Shown here one piece after another: positions 13,601 to 23,632 of a DNA stretch of 64,000 nt (positions are counted from its first letter, which is position 1; each line of letters starts with the position of its first letter). A program made the translations under genes and the position numbers. Source of the DNA: Antedon mediterranea (taxonomy: Eukaryota > Echinodermata > Crinoidea > Comatulida > Antedonidae); the NCBI RefSeq assembly GCF_964355755.1, contig NC_092677.1:23964101-24028100 (forward strand). The letters are read 5' to 3'. The notes under the pieces are model-generated. The model was given only the letters and a program-made list of their open reading frames with translations. It did no database searches and had not been told where the DNA came from.

Positions 13601-16600
13601 ATATTTAAAATTCATGCCTGTACCTGAGATTTAAATTTGGTAAACGTCTGTACACCAAGATACAAACAGCACACCTGAATGTGTGTGGAAGTGTGTTTCA
13701 ATTTCAAAAGGCAATTCTTGTGAATGTGGTAACAATCCTTTTATCATGCTTATGGTGGATAGTTTGTAGGGCTCTTACAGTAACTCTGAATGCTTCTCAA
13801 TTGTCAAGAATCTTTATAATCCGTTTATTTTATTAAATCTGTTCAGAATATATTTTTCAGTATATATTCCCTATAAAAGTATATTTATTTATTTATTTAT
13901 TTTTATTTATTCAATTTTCTGCCATATACAATACAAAGAAGACAAAGCAATTATAAAAGGGGGCAAGGAACGACCAAACAGGTGCTAAACACCTATGCTA
14001 GTTAGTCAACCCAGAACATAGAAAGCACAGAAAGAAAGAGATAAATCCATAAATAATATTACGGTCTACAATTAAAGCATCTACAAGAAAGCGACCAACT
14101 ACACACATTTTCAATATCAAAATTATATTATTATATGTATTATTTGTGTAATTTTTATGTAATACAGTATATTGATTTTATTTTACTTTATAACATATCT
14201 TAGTGTATCCATTTGTTTGTTGATTTTATAAATAACAATTTTTTAGGACGCCCACTCAGAAGAAATTACAGCATTAGCCATAACAGCAAAGTATGTGTTT
14301 TCATCTTCCTATGCAGAAATTAAGGTAAAATAACATATTTATTAAATTGTAGTTGCACAACCTTATGCAATGACAAGCAATATAAGCATGATAAATAACA
14401 CAACTTCTTTACTGATTGAATTTTGCATCAGAGCAGTTAGGTAACACCAATGAACGCTCACTGGTTAAGCCCAATGGCCTCAGACTAAAGCTTGGTTGCC
14501 ACTACCGACGCAATGCATGGACGTAACGCAACGTAAGTAATTTGACCAATCACAAGCGATGGATTATTCGAACAATGGCTTGTCATTGGTCAACTCGCTT
14601 GTGTTGCGCGTGTTGCGTCTCTAGTGGGAACCACGCTTTAAGGGGGCCTCAGATTCCGAATACATTGAAGTAAAAATAGGTTCAGGTTGCCTTTTGTTTT
14701 TTCACAATTTGAGAAATGTTGACTAACATGTGAACATCAGAAATAGAAATTTATGGTATTTACAATAAATCTGGACTTTAAACAGGCATTAAAATATGAA
14801 AAAAAATGCTAAAAACGCTTCCCTTAGATTGCCAAAACGTCTTCTGCTTTATGCCACTGCATCACCAACATCATCAACTCATACATAATTTGTAACAAAA
14901 ATTCTCTTTTTATTTTGAAAGATTTGGAGTCATGAGAAATTAGAAGCTGTTAAAACCCTATCTGGTCTTCATCATTGGGTTAGAGCATTAACTTTGGATG
15001 ATAGTAAGGTTTGTATAATGTGTAAATTATCAGGATAAGGAAAACACTCGTCAACAACAAATCGTTTTCATCAATGGTGCCACCTATGGCGACATCCTGA
15101 AGAGGATTAGTTTAGGAACTCGGAATTAAAAGACTTAGTTTTATCCGGATGTTTACTACCGACATGTATACGCCCCTTTCGTAGGTAAATTATGGTTTTT
15201 TAAAAGCACTAAAACTACATGTGCAGTATGTTAGAGTTAATGGTTGATGGCTTTATACATTGCAGCTCTTGGTGAGAAAAGCATAGAAAAATTATGTTGT
15301 CTGGACAGATAGATTTATGGTTTATTGTGTATGACTCTTGATAGAACTATTAAGCTAAAAATCTATGATACAAAAAATGTTGTCACTGAACATTAAAAAC
15401 ATACAAAATAAAGTTTATATTCCTGCAATGTTGAGTTTCAATTTATGCTCAGAGTGTGGTTTAACAAATACTGATTGTGACGGGATTTGAACCCATGCCT
15501 TTGGATTGAGTGCCACAACTTCAATAAGACTAAAAACTTCAGTGGTAGCATGATATTTGTTTTTTGCACCGCGCCTTTAGGCAGTTATTTTCAATAGGAT
15601 GGAAGCATTAGGAATCTGTATCACAGGGAAGCTTATGTTTACTACAGCTGAAAAAATTGGTATTTGGAAACTTGAACTGGGCATGCGCAAACCCCAAATT
15701 AGTTTGGGAGAAGAGATTCTATAAGATGTATGCAGACAGTAGTCTGTGTAAGACTTGTTCAATATACAATGTTTGGTCAAAACAATCCTTCCTCTACGGT
15801 AAATATGTTTGGTGAATGGTGTGTATAGATGAAGATTATTTGTGAGTATGTTTGTTGGCGGCTGGGAAGTTAGAATTTTTGTTTACTGGAATGTTGGGGT
15901 ATGTGAGTCACTATGGCCTTAGAGAGTAACGCCTATACCCTGGAATATGTACAGTGAACATTATTCACGTTATTACTGTAGTTTAGTGTAGGACTTGATT
16001 GTTCCGTTCAGACTATATTTACGTTGCACAAAATGTTTACTAGTGTACTGATTGTTAAACAAAAATAATTGATTGATCATTATTTCTTAATTATGAAATA
16101 GAATATCAATTAAAAAAAAGCATTTAATGAAGAAAGAACGGTAATTAAAACGGTTGAGTGACATTTTTTGAAAGAAATGTTTCTTGTTTTTATAGGAAAT
16201 GCTGTACAGTGGGTCTCACAATGCTATACACGTCTGGAGTTCAGATGGCGATTTTAACCTGAAGAGAAAATTGGAGCATACTTATGGTTCCGTCTATTCC
16301 ATGGCAATAACTGATCTTTACTTAATTATTGGTAAGCAATACATACTTCATGATGTCATAAAACTAAACAAACTAAATAAAACATATACAGTATTATACT
16401 GTGTGCAATGATAGAACGCTGACAAATAATGTGAAATAATGATTTAAAGATGTATTGTCCCCGCCCCCAAACAATTTATTAGTAAAATTGTTTGTTGTTA
16501 AATATGCTATTTTAATATCACATAATAGTTATTCATTCTGACCTAAAATCAGTGAAAAAAAAAAATTTTACTGAAAAAACTGTAATTTAAACAAAAATAG

Positions 16601-19600
16601 TCACATTTGTGTTAGCCAATGGGTTTTTTATTTGATAATCATTTTGGCTATTAACAAAAATTGGGTAAGTTTTATACTAGTTATTTAAACTTATAGTCAG
16701 TGCATCTATCATTGCTTTATGTTTATACTGAAAGAATGAGATTAAATAAGATTTAAGATTGAATGTCACACTTCCCTTGTTTAAGTATTGTTAAAAATTG
16801 GCTTCCAAAAAAACCCCTGCATATAGGATGTCTTTCTGAAAATTTCGAGGTTGCACATTTGAAAACTAACCTGTAATGTGCACTGTCTATCTATTTACTC
16901 GGCTGAATTCAGAGCGCTGGAGATCTTTTTTTAGTTCTTGCCTTCGATATTCACATGGATGTGTATAAAACAACAAATTTTGCATTTTTTAATTGATAGA
17001 ATATTTTTATTAGTTAAGTAGACCTCTTGATGTATTCTAAATATTCCACTCCTAAATATTCATTGTATTTTGATAGGAACAATTATACTTAAAACTTTTA
17101 ATGATCACTTGAATATGAAATGCTCTCTTTTTCTTAGGTACATACAATCAGAATATACAATTATATGATGTTATTACTCACAAACATCTTAGTGACTTGA
17201 CAGCCCATATTGGTACAATTACAGACCTTCATCTCTCTCCTTGCAATATGTTTCTAGTGTCAACATCATTTGATTCCGTTGTCAAGGTAACAACAAACAA
17301 TGATAACACGGACTCTTACTTTTCATCATGGCTTTCACGTTGCATGCCTTTCTTTCACCTCCCACACCATTTGTATGACTCTATATATGTCGGTTTTATT
17401 TTGTAGGTACTTATAATCGAAATTTGCAAATTTTTGATCTGGTGTCCCACCAGCATGTGAAGTCACTTCGGGGACATGTTGGTATTGTCACTGATTTAGG
17501 CTTGTCCCCAGCCAAACAATTTCTACTTTCTGGGTCATATGACTGTACAATTCAGGTACAGTATATGAAAAGCAATAACAATCACCTTAATATGCACTAT
17601 ACTACTGCATTACTAATAATACGGTGGCTGGACCATGATTCCCACTAAAGCGTGGTTCCCACTAGCGACGCAACACAAGGATGTAACGCAACGCAAGTGA
17701 ATTGACCAATCACAATCGATGACTTATTCGCTTGTGATTGCTAACTGTCTATAACTTCGCTTGTCATTGGTTAAAACGCTTGCGTTGCGTTTACGTCCTT
17801 GCGTTACATTCTAGTGGGAACCAAGCTTAAGATGCAATGCAAGGCTGTAAACGCAACACAAGCAAGTTGACCAATCACAATTTACAGACCATATTACTTG
17901 CTTGTGATGTTGGTGCGTTGAAAAGCCTTTAGCGTATGTCACCCATCCCATGTCATTTACAAGTTGTCTTTTCTGTTGACTGACGTTTGGAGGATATAAG
18001 AGACAATTGTGAATGTAAATATATTGGCGTAGGTGGAGTGTGGAACTAGTTGTAGAAAAAAGAATAAAATTATAAATGTGAAAAAACTTCGCTTGTGATT
18101 GGTCAAATTACTCGTGTTGCGCTTACAAGTAACATCCTTGTGTTGCATCCTAATGGGAACCAAGCCTTAATCCAAGGCATAACAATACAATATAATTCAG
18201 CAAGTTGAATGGATTAGCAGCTGACCAATTCATTGCAGAGGCGCTGTACACATCGTAAATCTATGTATACAGTATGGCCAGAACTTATTATTTATGCTAC
18301 AAATACTACTGCAACGTGTATTGCAACTGCTACCAACACATGTACTAGTGCTGTTTCCATAACTGTTTCTGCAGAGTAGTTTTATAATACTACTTCTGCT
18401 GCAGCAACACAACTATTCACTGCCACTATCACTGCACTTTAGCCACCGCTACTGTCACATACATTAATACTGTAATGTCACTGATAATTCTGCAAGTAAT
18501 GCTACTGCAACTTTTAATAATAATAATAATAATAATAATAAGATTTATACAGCGCACATATCACTAAAGTGCTCAAGACGCTTGTGAAAAACCATGAAAA
18601 CATATAAACCTTAAACCTAAATACAATTGATAAATTTGACAAAAACCGAAAAAAATAAACAAGATCAATCTTTTACTGTATTATTGCTGTCATTTTCGCA
18701 ACTAATGCCTAGTCCTACTTTCTCTGCTACAGTTACATTGATAATTGCATTGTAGCAACTAATTCCTGCTCCTCATCATGCTTCACATGCTAGCTGAAAC
18801 CAATTATATTGTTATTGCTGCTACAGTCACATGGCATTATGTATATACATGTGGGATGCCACAATGAAAGCACTACTTCTTCAATCATGTAATATTAAGC
18901 AACTACAACTAAACACAGGAAAGACTGGGTTGGATGGGACTTATTAAAACAAATGGAAATCAAATCTAACTTGCAAGTCTTCCTTTCTTTGATGATAGTA
19001 AAATACATTTTAAATAATTTACAGAAACAAACAAACTTAATACATTTTACTAATACACAAACACTGTAAATGAATGCAAAATCTTGACATGTTTGTGCTG
19101 CTAACAAGATGTAAAAAAAAAAGGAAGCTATTTATATAGCCTGGGTTCGAGGCGGATTTTTGTTTTAATGTTAGTAAAAAGATAAATATTTTGGCACATG
19201 TGGCGTTTCATACGTATACTACTTGTCAGACTATGATGTTTTGGTATTGCATGTTAATTTACCTTACTTTATGTATCTTGCAGCATTTTTTTTTTATATT
19301 TAATATTCTGTAAAGGTTTATCATTATAAACTTTCTAAAATTGTATGAAACATTTTGATTGGGAAGAAATTGACATAGATAAACTTTATTTGTCAAAAAT
19401 GTAACATTTTTGAAAACTTGTTAATATATTTTTTTTACAGATTTGGAATCTTGAAAACTTTCTGCCACTACAAACATTAAGTCGGCATGAGGGTGGTGTT
19501 AATGCGCTAGCATTGAAGAATGGCTTATTATTCACTGGGTCAGATGACAAAGAAATTAAGGTAGGCCTCAATATTCTTGTTTTGTAAAACAAAATAACAC

Positions 19601-20837
19601 ATACAATAAAATTTCCAAAATGCAGCCTTATTTAAAAAAAGAGTTTCTTCAGTCCAAAACAAATAACAAATTCTACAACTATGGATGATGTAGTTCTTTT
19701 GATGACTGCATAACAGTTGGTTTCCATAGATTGCACTTGCAGCTTGTGCTGCAGAATTTACAGTTAGTTTCTCATTGTTGAATCTGGTTGCTCAATATGC
19801 TATACAAATTTGAATGCTTTGAAATGGAAATTTCCAATTTCGCCATTTCAGTTATTTGAAAAGTGAAAAAACATTGGATCTATACTTCTATGTGTCCTTG
19901 GATGTCTCATGAAAATAATAATGAATGAATATATGTATTTTTGAATTGGGAGATTATTTTCATTATTTTTTAATTCAACAATTGGCTCCACCTTGTTATA
20001 CCGTAGTATGTACAGTAATGTAATAGTCAATCTTTCAAAGAATGAAATATTCTCCCCTAGACTTGCTCCAAGTCTGTAGTTATTTCGAGGCTTTTCGATG
20101 TTTGTCCGGAGTTTACAAGCTCAAGTAGTATGCGTATGAAATGAAATGTGCCAAAATATTGATTTTTTACTATTATTAAGTCAAAACTTTCTCCCCATTC
20201 AACTCATAACATTCATTATTTGTATAACATACAAAGTATATTTTGGGGTAGATATAATCCCTAGATTAAAATTCTATCTTTTGATACTTTTGTGTAGATC
20301 ATCTTATGGCTTATTGCCATGTGTAAAGGATTGCCACCTTAAAGATGTATTGTCCCCAAAAACATGAAAAATGAACAATTAATGAAATCAGACTTTAAAT
20401 AGGCCATTTTGCAGTTTGAATAAATGTATTCACTTCTGTAAAAAAAAACAATAAAAAATTATTTCTGTTATATAAAGACAAATTAAATGTTTAATTTTAA
20501 CCAAAAACTAAGAAATATATATAATAAAAAAACGTATTATGCTACTGTGTATGGTATTGCCCAAGGCTTCTGAATCGCTTACAGATTTGTTTTTGGGTCT
20601 AGGTTAGGCCAAACTGTTTTCAGTTTTTTTTATTTTTTAGTTTAGCGATTTGCATGTAGCATAACCTTTATAAATCATATGCATACAATCGAGATGCCTT
20701 TTGAAACATAACCTACTTTAAATTTACTGTTTCATCTTCACTCAACATTTTTAATCAACATAAACTTTTTTCCGCAGATTTTCAAATATTTCAAACTAAT
20801 GACACACTCTGGCTATGGCAATCATATATCTGTATAG
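1646..20837 (+). CDS. TRAF7: TRAF7-type E3 ubiquitin ligase (RING, TRAF zinc fingers, coiled coil, WD40)
   Basis: Fourteen coding exons join in frame with GT-AG junctions to 598 codons: 1646-1875, 2945-3207, 4933-5030, 6099-6220, 8586-8677, 9236-9344, 11145-11286, 12829-12939, 14247-14324, 14922-15008, 16196-16331, 17138-17286 (or 17407-17555), 19441-19560, 20778-20837 (stop TAG). Residues 21-64 form a RING finger (C21, C24, C37, H39, C42, C45, then C61PVD64, with the Asp ending also seen in vertebrate TRAF7). Exons 2-3 carry TRAF-type zinc fingers (CPNN, CPYMACKY, GCTFIG). Exons 4-5 are a heptad-like coiled coil. Exons 6-14 begin with KCIGTLRGH and form WD40 blades. TRAF7 is a ubiquitin ligase that works with MEKK3 in JNK/p38 and NF-kB signalling; that role is transferred from the family. 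The start at 1646 is the first in-frame ATG after TGA at 1628. The protein lacks the long Ser-rich N-terminus of vertebrate TRAF7 (about 670 aa). Confidence 0.9.
1909..2352. repeat. Left arm of an inverted duplication in TRAF7 intron 1
   Basis: This roughly 440-bp stretch recurs in reverse complement at 3299-3727 with high similarity. Shared landmarks include TAATTAGGCGGAGAAGAGGG, the ACTATACAACCCCCGGGAGA block and GATGACTTTTTGATTTGCAT. The arms begin about 34 bp after the exon 1 donor and flank exon 2. Confidence 0.9.
2285..2614. mobile_element. Foldback MITE, about 330 bp
   Basis: The ends are long inverted repeats: CTTGTCAATTGTATGACCCA ... CCCCGGGAGAGGTGCGTCAT on the left, and the reverse complement of the same block at 2567-2614. 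The inside holds many diverged GTGCGTCA/TGACGCAC words. Its left end is also copied within the inverted-duplication arm at 3305-3375, so the element pre-dates or was part of that duplication. Confidence 0.75.
3299..3727. repeat. Right arm of the inverted duplication around TRAF7 exon 2
   Basis: This is the reverse-complement partner of 1909-2352, lying in intron 2 and starting about 90 bp after the exon 2 donor. Both arms show small private indels (for example in the TAGTAG runs), so the duplication is not brand new but remains close. Confidence 0.9.
3736..4110. repeat. 21-bp minisatellite expanded inside a MITE
   Basis: From 3783 to 4087 the unit CATCACTACCATATTTGGGCA repeats about 14 times, mostly perfectly. 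One stretch of variants (TTGGGTTCATC, CATGTTTTGGCA, CTACGATA) lies near 3985-4035. The array is bounded by GCACTCAAACTTGACAAAAA on the left and TTTGATAGTGTAGACAGAA on the right. These are the ends of the MITE seen uninflated at 4744-4863, so the satellite is an internal expansion of one copy. Long frames through it in several phases are repeat artefacts. Confidence 0.9.
4744..4863. mobile_element. Short MITE, founder-like copy of the 21-bp array element
   Basis: The ends are inverted: CTGTCCACACTATCAAA at the left and TTTGATAGTGTAGACAG at the right. The inside has two CCCAAATATGG(G) words, one in each orientation, matching the 21-bp unit of the array 700 bp upstream. Confidence 0.75.
5088..5359. 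mobile_element. MITE with 13-bp terminal inverted repeats
   Basis: AACCCTTTTCACA at the left end is matched by TGTGAAAAGGGT at the right end, with further inverted similarity inside (ACCAGGT / ACCTGGT). It lies in intron 3 of the TRAF7-like gene. Confidence 0.6.
5407..5664. mobile_element. Foldback MITE with about 57-bp inverted ends
   Basis: The left end AAAACAAAAGAATTTTAAAA runs on through CCTAGAACTATAGGATTATC to TATGCTG. It is matched by its near-perfect reverse complement at about 5606-5664. No coding capacity is seen. It sits in intron 3 of the TRAF7-like gene. Confidence 0.85.
6310..7393. mobile_element. Non-autonomous hAT-like element
   Basis: The ends CAGGGCCGTAGCCAGG and CCTGGCTACGGGCCTG are inverted repeats of hAT type. 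ATGAG flanks both sides (6305-6309 and 7394-7398). A poly-C tract lies at 6401-6418. The interior (about 6950-7260) resembles the interior of the larger hAT element at 26663-29212, for example GGCGGTRTCCYTTTGTACGA and TACNGTGGGGCAC, so both belong to one lineage. It begins about 90 bp after TRAF7 exon 4. The open frames inside look fortuitous. Confidence 0.75.
8309..8484 (-). mobile_element. SINE fragment (reverse orientation)
   Basis: Read on the minus strand it matches the tRNA-headed SINE at 9951: GTGTTGGACGTTC, a degraded box B (AGTTCAAATTCAA), CTTAGGCAAGAC, then TTTGCCTCTCTCCACCCAGG and TGATTACTAG. Confidence 0.7.
9800..9920 (-). mobile_element. tRNA-derived SINE-like fragment
   Basis: The minus strand reads GGAGCTGTAGCTTGGTGGTT (box A-like) and, about 33 nt later, GGTTCATTCC (box B-like). 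It cannot fold as an intact tRNA with an acceptor stem, so it is more likely a second SINE family than a tRNA gene. Confidence 0.45.
9951..11055 (+). mobile_element. Chimeric tRNA-SINE / CR1-like LINE retroposon
   Basis: The 5' 250 bp are a tRNA-headed SINE: box A-like TGGCGCAGTGTGTTGG, box B GGTTCGAATCC, and body CTCTCTCCACCCAGGTGTAT. At about 10200 it switches into an uninterrupted reverse-transcriptase C-terminal frame running to the stop at 10975. Recognisable blocks are DVRNWMTTNYLKLNDGKTEF, VVRNLGIMLDSNL, HWLPVQQRIKYKLALFVFK and SVWNSLP. The 3' tail is GGCGCTATATAAG followed by (ATT)n, typical of CR1-like LINEs. A second shorter tail with (ATT)n follows at 11056-11107. It sits in intron 6 of the TRAF7-like gene. 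Confidence 0.8.
11395..11820. other. Unclassified intronic segment with an 85-codon minus-strand frame
   Basis: The 11557-11814 minus frame has slightly protein-like composition, with a cysteine cluster near its N-terminus, but I recognise no domain and no splice signals. The segment is richer in GC than its surroundings. It may be a decayed transposon coding fragment. Confidence 0.25.
11827..12197. mobile_element. MITE with clustered subterminal TAGTAACCC motifs
   Basis: AAATCTTCTAATAGTAACCC at the left end is matched by the reverse complement GGGTTACAATTAGAAGATTT at the right. CTAATAGTAACCC-like words are repeated at least seven times near the two ends. Such arrays are typical transposase-binding subterminal repeats. 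No coding capacity is seen. Confidence 0.65.
13020..13640. repeat. Dispersed repeat, copy 1
   Basis: The stretch from ATTGATCATACATTCCAATA through CACCGTATATCCACCATC and TTCTAGGGAGTCACCAGACA to ATTCATGCCTGTACCTGAG recurs in reverse complement at 21700-21870 (partial) and 21940-22870. It is noncoding and unclassified. It begins within the read-through of exon 8. Confidence 0.75.
14486..14641. mobile_element. Foldback element (GTTCCCACTAG family)
   Basis: Inverted ends AAAGCTTGGTTGCCACTA and TAGTGGGAACCACGCTTT enclose CAATCACAAGCGA / TCATTGGTCAACTCGCTTG inverted words. Other copies are at 17646-18170, 37627-38470 and 45651-46081. Confidence 0.8.
15470..15735. repeat. Dispersed repeat with a tRNA box B-like remnant
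   Basis: The minus strand at 15478-15512 reads ATGGGTTCAAATCCCGTCAC, a box B motif without a box A. The following 15570-15730 segment (GGCAGTTAT ... GGAAGCATTAGGAA ... AGTTTGGGAGAAGAG) resembles 9000-9145. It is a decayed retroposon or MITE and shows no intact tRNA. Confidence 0.45.
16441..17110. repeat. TTAA-MITE end and AT-rich intron
   Basis: TTAAAGATGTATTGTCCCCG at 16443 marks one end of the TTAA-flanked MITE family whose complete copy is at 23083-23632. No matching other end is obvious here. The rest of intron 11 up to exon 12a shows nothing else I can name. Confidence 0.5.
17138..17286 (+). CDS. TRAF7: Alternative WD40 exon 12a of the TRAF7-like gene
   Basis: This 149-nt exon is bounded by tttcttag and gtaaca. 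It enters in phase 1 (completing the Gly codon begun in exon 11) and leaves in phase 0. It encodes GTYNQNIQLYDVITHKHL and continues to DSVVK, a WD40 blade equivalent to the CGTYENLIHVWD blade of vertebrate TRAF7. It is homologous over its whole length to the next exon, and by eye about 23 of 50 residues are identical. It splices cleanly to exon 13, which begins IWNLENF. Confidence 0.85.
17407..17555 (+). CDS. TRAF7: Alternative WD40 exon 12b, mutually exclusive with 12a
   Basis: This second 149-nt exon, bounded by ttttgtag and gtacag, lies 120 nt after exon 12a. It has the same phases and encodes GTYNRNLQIFDLVSHQHV through DCTIQ. Since 149 is not a multiple of 3, using both exons shifts the frame and meets TGA at the 18th codon of 12b. 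Either exon alone keeps the frame from exon 11 to exon 13. Both copies retain WD40 landmark residues, so neither looks like a pseudo-exon. Confidence 0.85.
17646..18170. mobile_element. Two adjacent foldback elements (GTTCCCACTAG family)
   Basis: The first copy is 17646-17829: AAAGCGTGGTTCCCACTAG at the left and CTAGTGGGAACCAAGCTT at the right, with CAATCACAATCGA / CTTGTCATTGGTTAAAACG inside. A more degraded copy follows to about 18170 and ends CCTAATGGGAACCAAGC. Confidence 0.8.
18240..18880. repeat. Degenerate ACTGCT-rich low-complexity tract with a LINE/SINE tail
   Basis: Imperfect ACTGCTAC / CTGCTACAGT words are scattered through the tract, as from an old trinucleotide expansion. At 18516-18600, (AAT)n followed by AGATTTATACAGCGCACATA is the reversed 3' tail of a CR1-type retroposon. 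Confidence 0.5.
20337..20470. repeat. TTAA-MITE fragment
   Basis: TTAAAGATGTATTGTCCCCA followed by AAATAGGCCATTTTGCAG matches the family of 23083-23632. The right end is not evident. Confidence 0.5.
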
Positions 20838-21532
20838 AGGACAACAAATATACATAGTATAAAGGAGTAAAGAAACAATAGGAAAAGTTTCCAATACTGT
20901 TTAGAATTTGGCTGTCCGCAATTGTGGAACTTCACCCCAAAACTGAAGATTTTTGGAAAATATAGTCAGCCATTTTTATGTACTCCATAAGTTTTTAAAT
21001 GAAAACTATGCAGATCTAGATCTTCCAACACACTACTTGTAAGCACCCATCCAAAGCTAAAGTTGGCTTAGTCAGCCATTTATTTTGTCAATGTGCTCCT
21101 GATATTCGACACTTTTTTTTGTTTAAATAAAAAAACCTAATGGATTTTTTTAGACAGTGTACTAAATAAATCATAAATTTAAACATGACACACTGTTTGC
21201 AAACTAAATGGATAATGTTAATATTAAAATTACTCTAACGATTGATTGATTTGATGGATGGATAGGTTAATTAAAATACTGTTATAATTAGGTTTTATAA
21301 ATATATTGAACATGTGACCTGATTGTCTTTCAAATTTGAACATTCTTTTTATTTCTCTGCAATATTACAATTTGTAAAGTGTATTCATAAGCCTAATAAA
21401 TTTAAAATATTTTATAGCTAAAATAATAATAAAAAATGTTTGTATTCAATTTCATGTACTTTAAACCAAATTTTGTCATTTTAAACTGTATTTTGTGGAC
21501 CAATAGTATAGTTTATTTCACTATACTCAAAT
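20838..21532. other. AT-rich 3' flank of the TRAF7-like gene
   Basis: This is presumably 3' UTR followed by intergenic DNA. Candidate AATAAA signals occur near 21126 and 21164. I see no coding exon or named repeat. Confidence 0.4.
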
Positions 21533-21693
21533 TTTAAAGATGTATTGTTCCCAAAAACACGGAAAATTAATATTACTAAAAACAATTTTGAATAGACCAT
21601 TTCACAGTTATAATAAATATAAAAAAAAAATTTAAGATCAATCCAAGTTAAATCAGGAGAAATATGGAATACTTTTATGATACATCTTTAAAA
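21533..21693. mobile_element. Short TTAA-flanked MITE copy
   Basis: It has left end TTTTAAAGATGTATTGTTCC and right end GATACATCTTTAA. The interior AATAGACCATTTCACAG matches other family copies. Confidence 0.6.
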
Positions 21694-22870
21694 GCTCAGG
21701 TACAGGAATGAATTTTAAATGAAATATTTGGTTAATTGTACATAAATCAAAGACGAAAATACATGAATTTCCCTTAAAATGGTCAAATACAAAATTTGGC
21801 AAAATTCTGCTATAAAAACAGTAGTTAACCTAATGTAATAACATGTCTGGTGACTCCCTAGAAGGTGGACAAATATGCTGTATTCAGATTTATTATCGTT
21901 TAATTTGAGTAGATTGGTCGAAAGCCAGGTATGGTTGTCTTTAAAGCTCAGGTACAGGCATGAATTTTAAATATAATATCTGGTTAATTGTACATAAATC
22001 AAATATTTGTAACAGAAATCAAGACAAAAAAACATGAATTTCTCTTAATATGGTCAAATACAAAATTTAGCAATATTCTGTCATAAAAACCAGGAAGAAT
22101 TTTTTTCAGTAGTTAGGTAGTTAACCTAATGTAATAACATGTCTGGTGACTCCCTAGAAGGTGAAAAAAGATGGTGGATATACGGTTGATACTTTTTTCT
22201 ATAGCATGAAAATAAAACTATGAAGTTGAATAAAAAATACTAGAAACGTAAAAGTTTCAAGTTCTGATAACATTTTTTACCACACCGTTTATTTTTCATA
22301 ATTTCTTTTAAATGCCTCTCTATTTACGACATTTGTGTATAAAAGAATAGAGATTTTACTGTGTAATTTGAACTATAGTTAATTGAACTTTTAAAAAAAG
22401 CACTTATCTACTGAGTCTTTATAACCATAATTCCATTATAACAAATACTATATGCTAGGTTCGAGTCTTCCATTTGTTATTGTCTCATATTTTTTAATTT
22501 TTAAATTGTATATCTTCTGCCATATATTATTGTTATGCATATTTCATTTGTATGTTATGCTGTTTGTTGTGACTGTCTATGCTATTTTTAAAGGATGATC
22601 CCATTGGAATTAAGTTGATTTTTCTTTCAACTTTATGGGTTATCTGGTTTCTTATTTAATGTATTTGCTTGTAAATTGATTGTATTCATATTGTATTGTA
22701 ATCTTTTGTTGAAACCGAATAAAATCAAATCATCCCCCCCACTGACAGACAGTGCTTATTCCCAACACACTTGTATAACATAAATAAAATCCTAAACATT
22801 ATGAAACATAGGGGACACTATAGATCGATAATTATTGGAATGTATGATCAACAGAAAATTGTACCCACAC
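21694..22870. repeat. Dispersed repeat copies 2 and 3 with a retroposon tail inserted
   Basis: Partial copy 21694-21870 and longer copy 21940-22870 are reverse complements of 13020-13640 and share GTCTGGTGACTCCCTAGAAG and ACCACACCGTTTATTTTTCA. The longer copy is interrupted at about 22395-22738 by a noncoding retroposon-like segment. That insert ends AATAAAATCAAATC, a short repeat tail typical of RTE-like elements. Confidence 0.65.
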
Positions 22871-23082
22871 CTAGCATGTAATGTATACTTTAAATTTCTT
22901 TTCTTTTTACTCTCAATCTCTTTTTTTCTTTTTCAAATAAATATAATATATATTGTATTATTAATATTATTAGAAAATGGGCTTATTTCACGTCACTGAT
23001 TTTGTATTGATTGGTGTTTGTTTTTTTCCACATAGTTTTACATAATGGGAGCAATCTGTAATTGGTTAACTTGTTCTAATTT

Positions 23083-23632
23083 TAAAGATGTATTGTCGGT
23101 TGAAACACGAAAAAAGAAAAAAAATATATTCTAAATATAAATTGGCCATATCAAAGTAATATTAAAGTTATTCACTTTAAGTCGAAAATTCGAGGCAAAA
23201 ACAACAAGTTTACGTAATTAACAGGTAAATTAATTTGATTACATTTCGTTTGGAAAATCGTCACCAGCGAAAGTAAACAAAGATTTCAAACCACGAGTAT
23301 GCATTATGCATGATGCTAATTAGGATTGTTTACAACTCGTCGCGGTTGAGAAGGTGTTTTCACACAGATCGAGAGGAAGTTTTATGATTATGCATACGGA
23401 GTAGCCAAACAAGCGCATTGCATTACGAGATATGTTTTGATCGAAAACTTTGACTGGAAATCAAAGTTATTTTTTTAACAAAAAAACGTCCGTATTTTGG
23501 TTACATTAATTTTTTTTCAACTAATTTTTGGTGAAAGTTAATAACTATTATGATAATTCAAAATGACCCACCTTTTTTCGAAATATATAAAAAAAAAAAT
23601 TTAATTAGTCAAAGGGACAATACATCTTTAAC
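23083..23632. mobile_element. Complete TTAA-flanked MITE, about 550 bp
   Basis: The left end TTAAAGATGTATTGTC and right end GACAATACATCTTTAA form inverted repeats with TTAA at each border. This suggests a piggyBac-type TTAA target duplication, although the terminal AGATG is not the usual piggyBac CCC start. There is no transposase frame. Related ends occur at 16443, 20337, 21533, 62664 and 63838. Confidence 0.65.
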
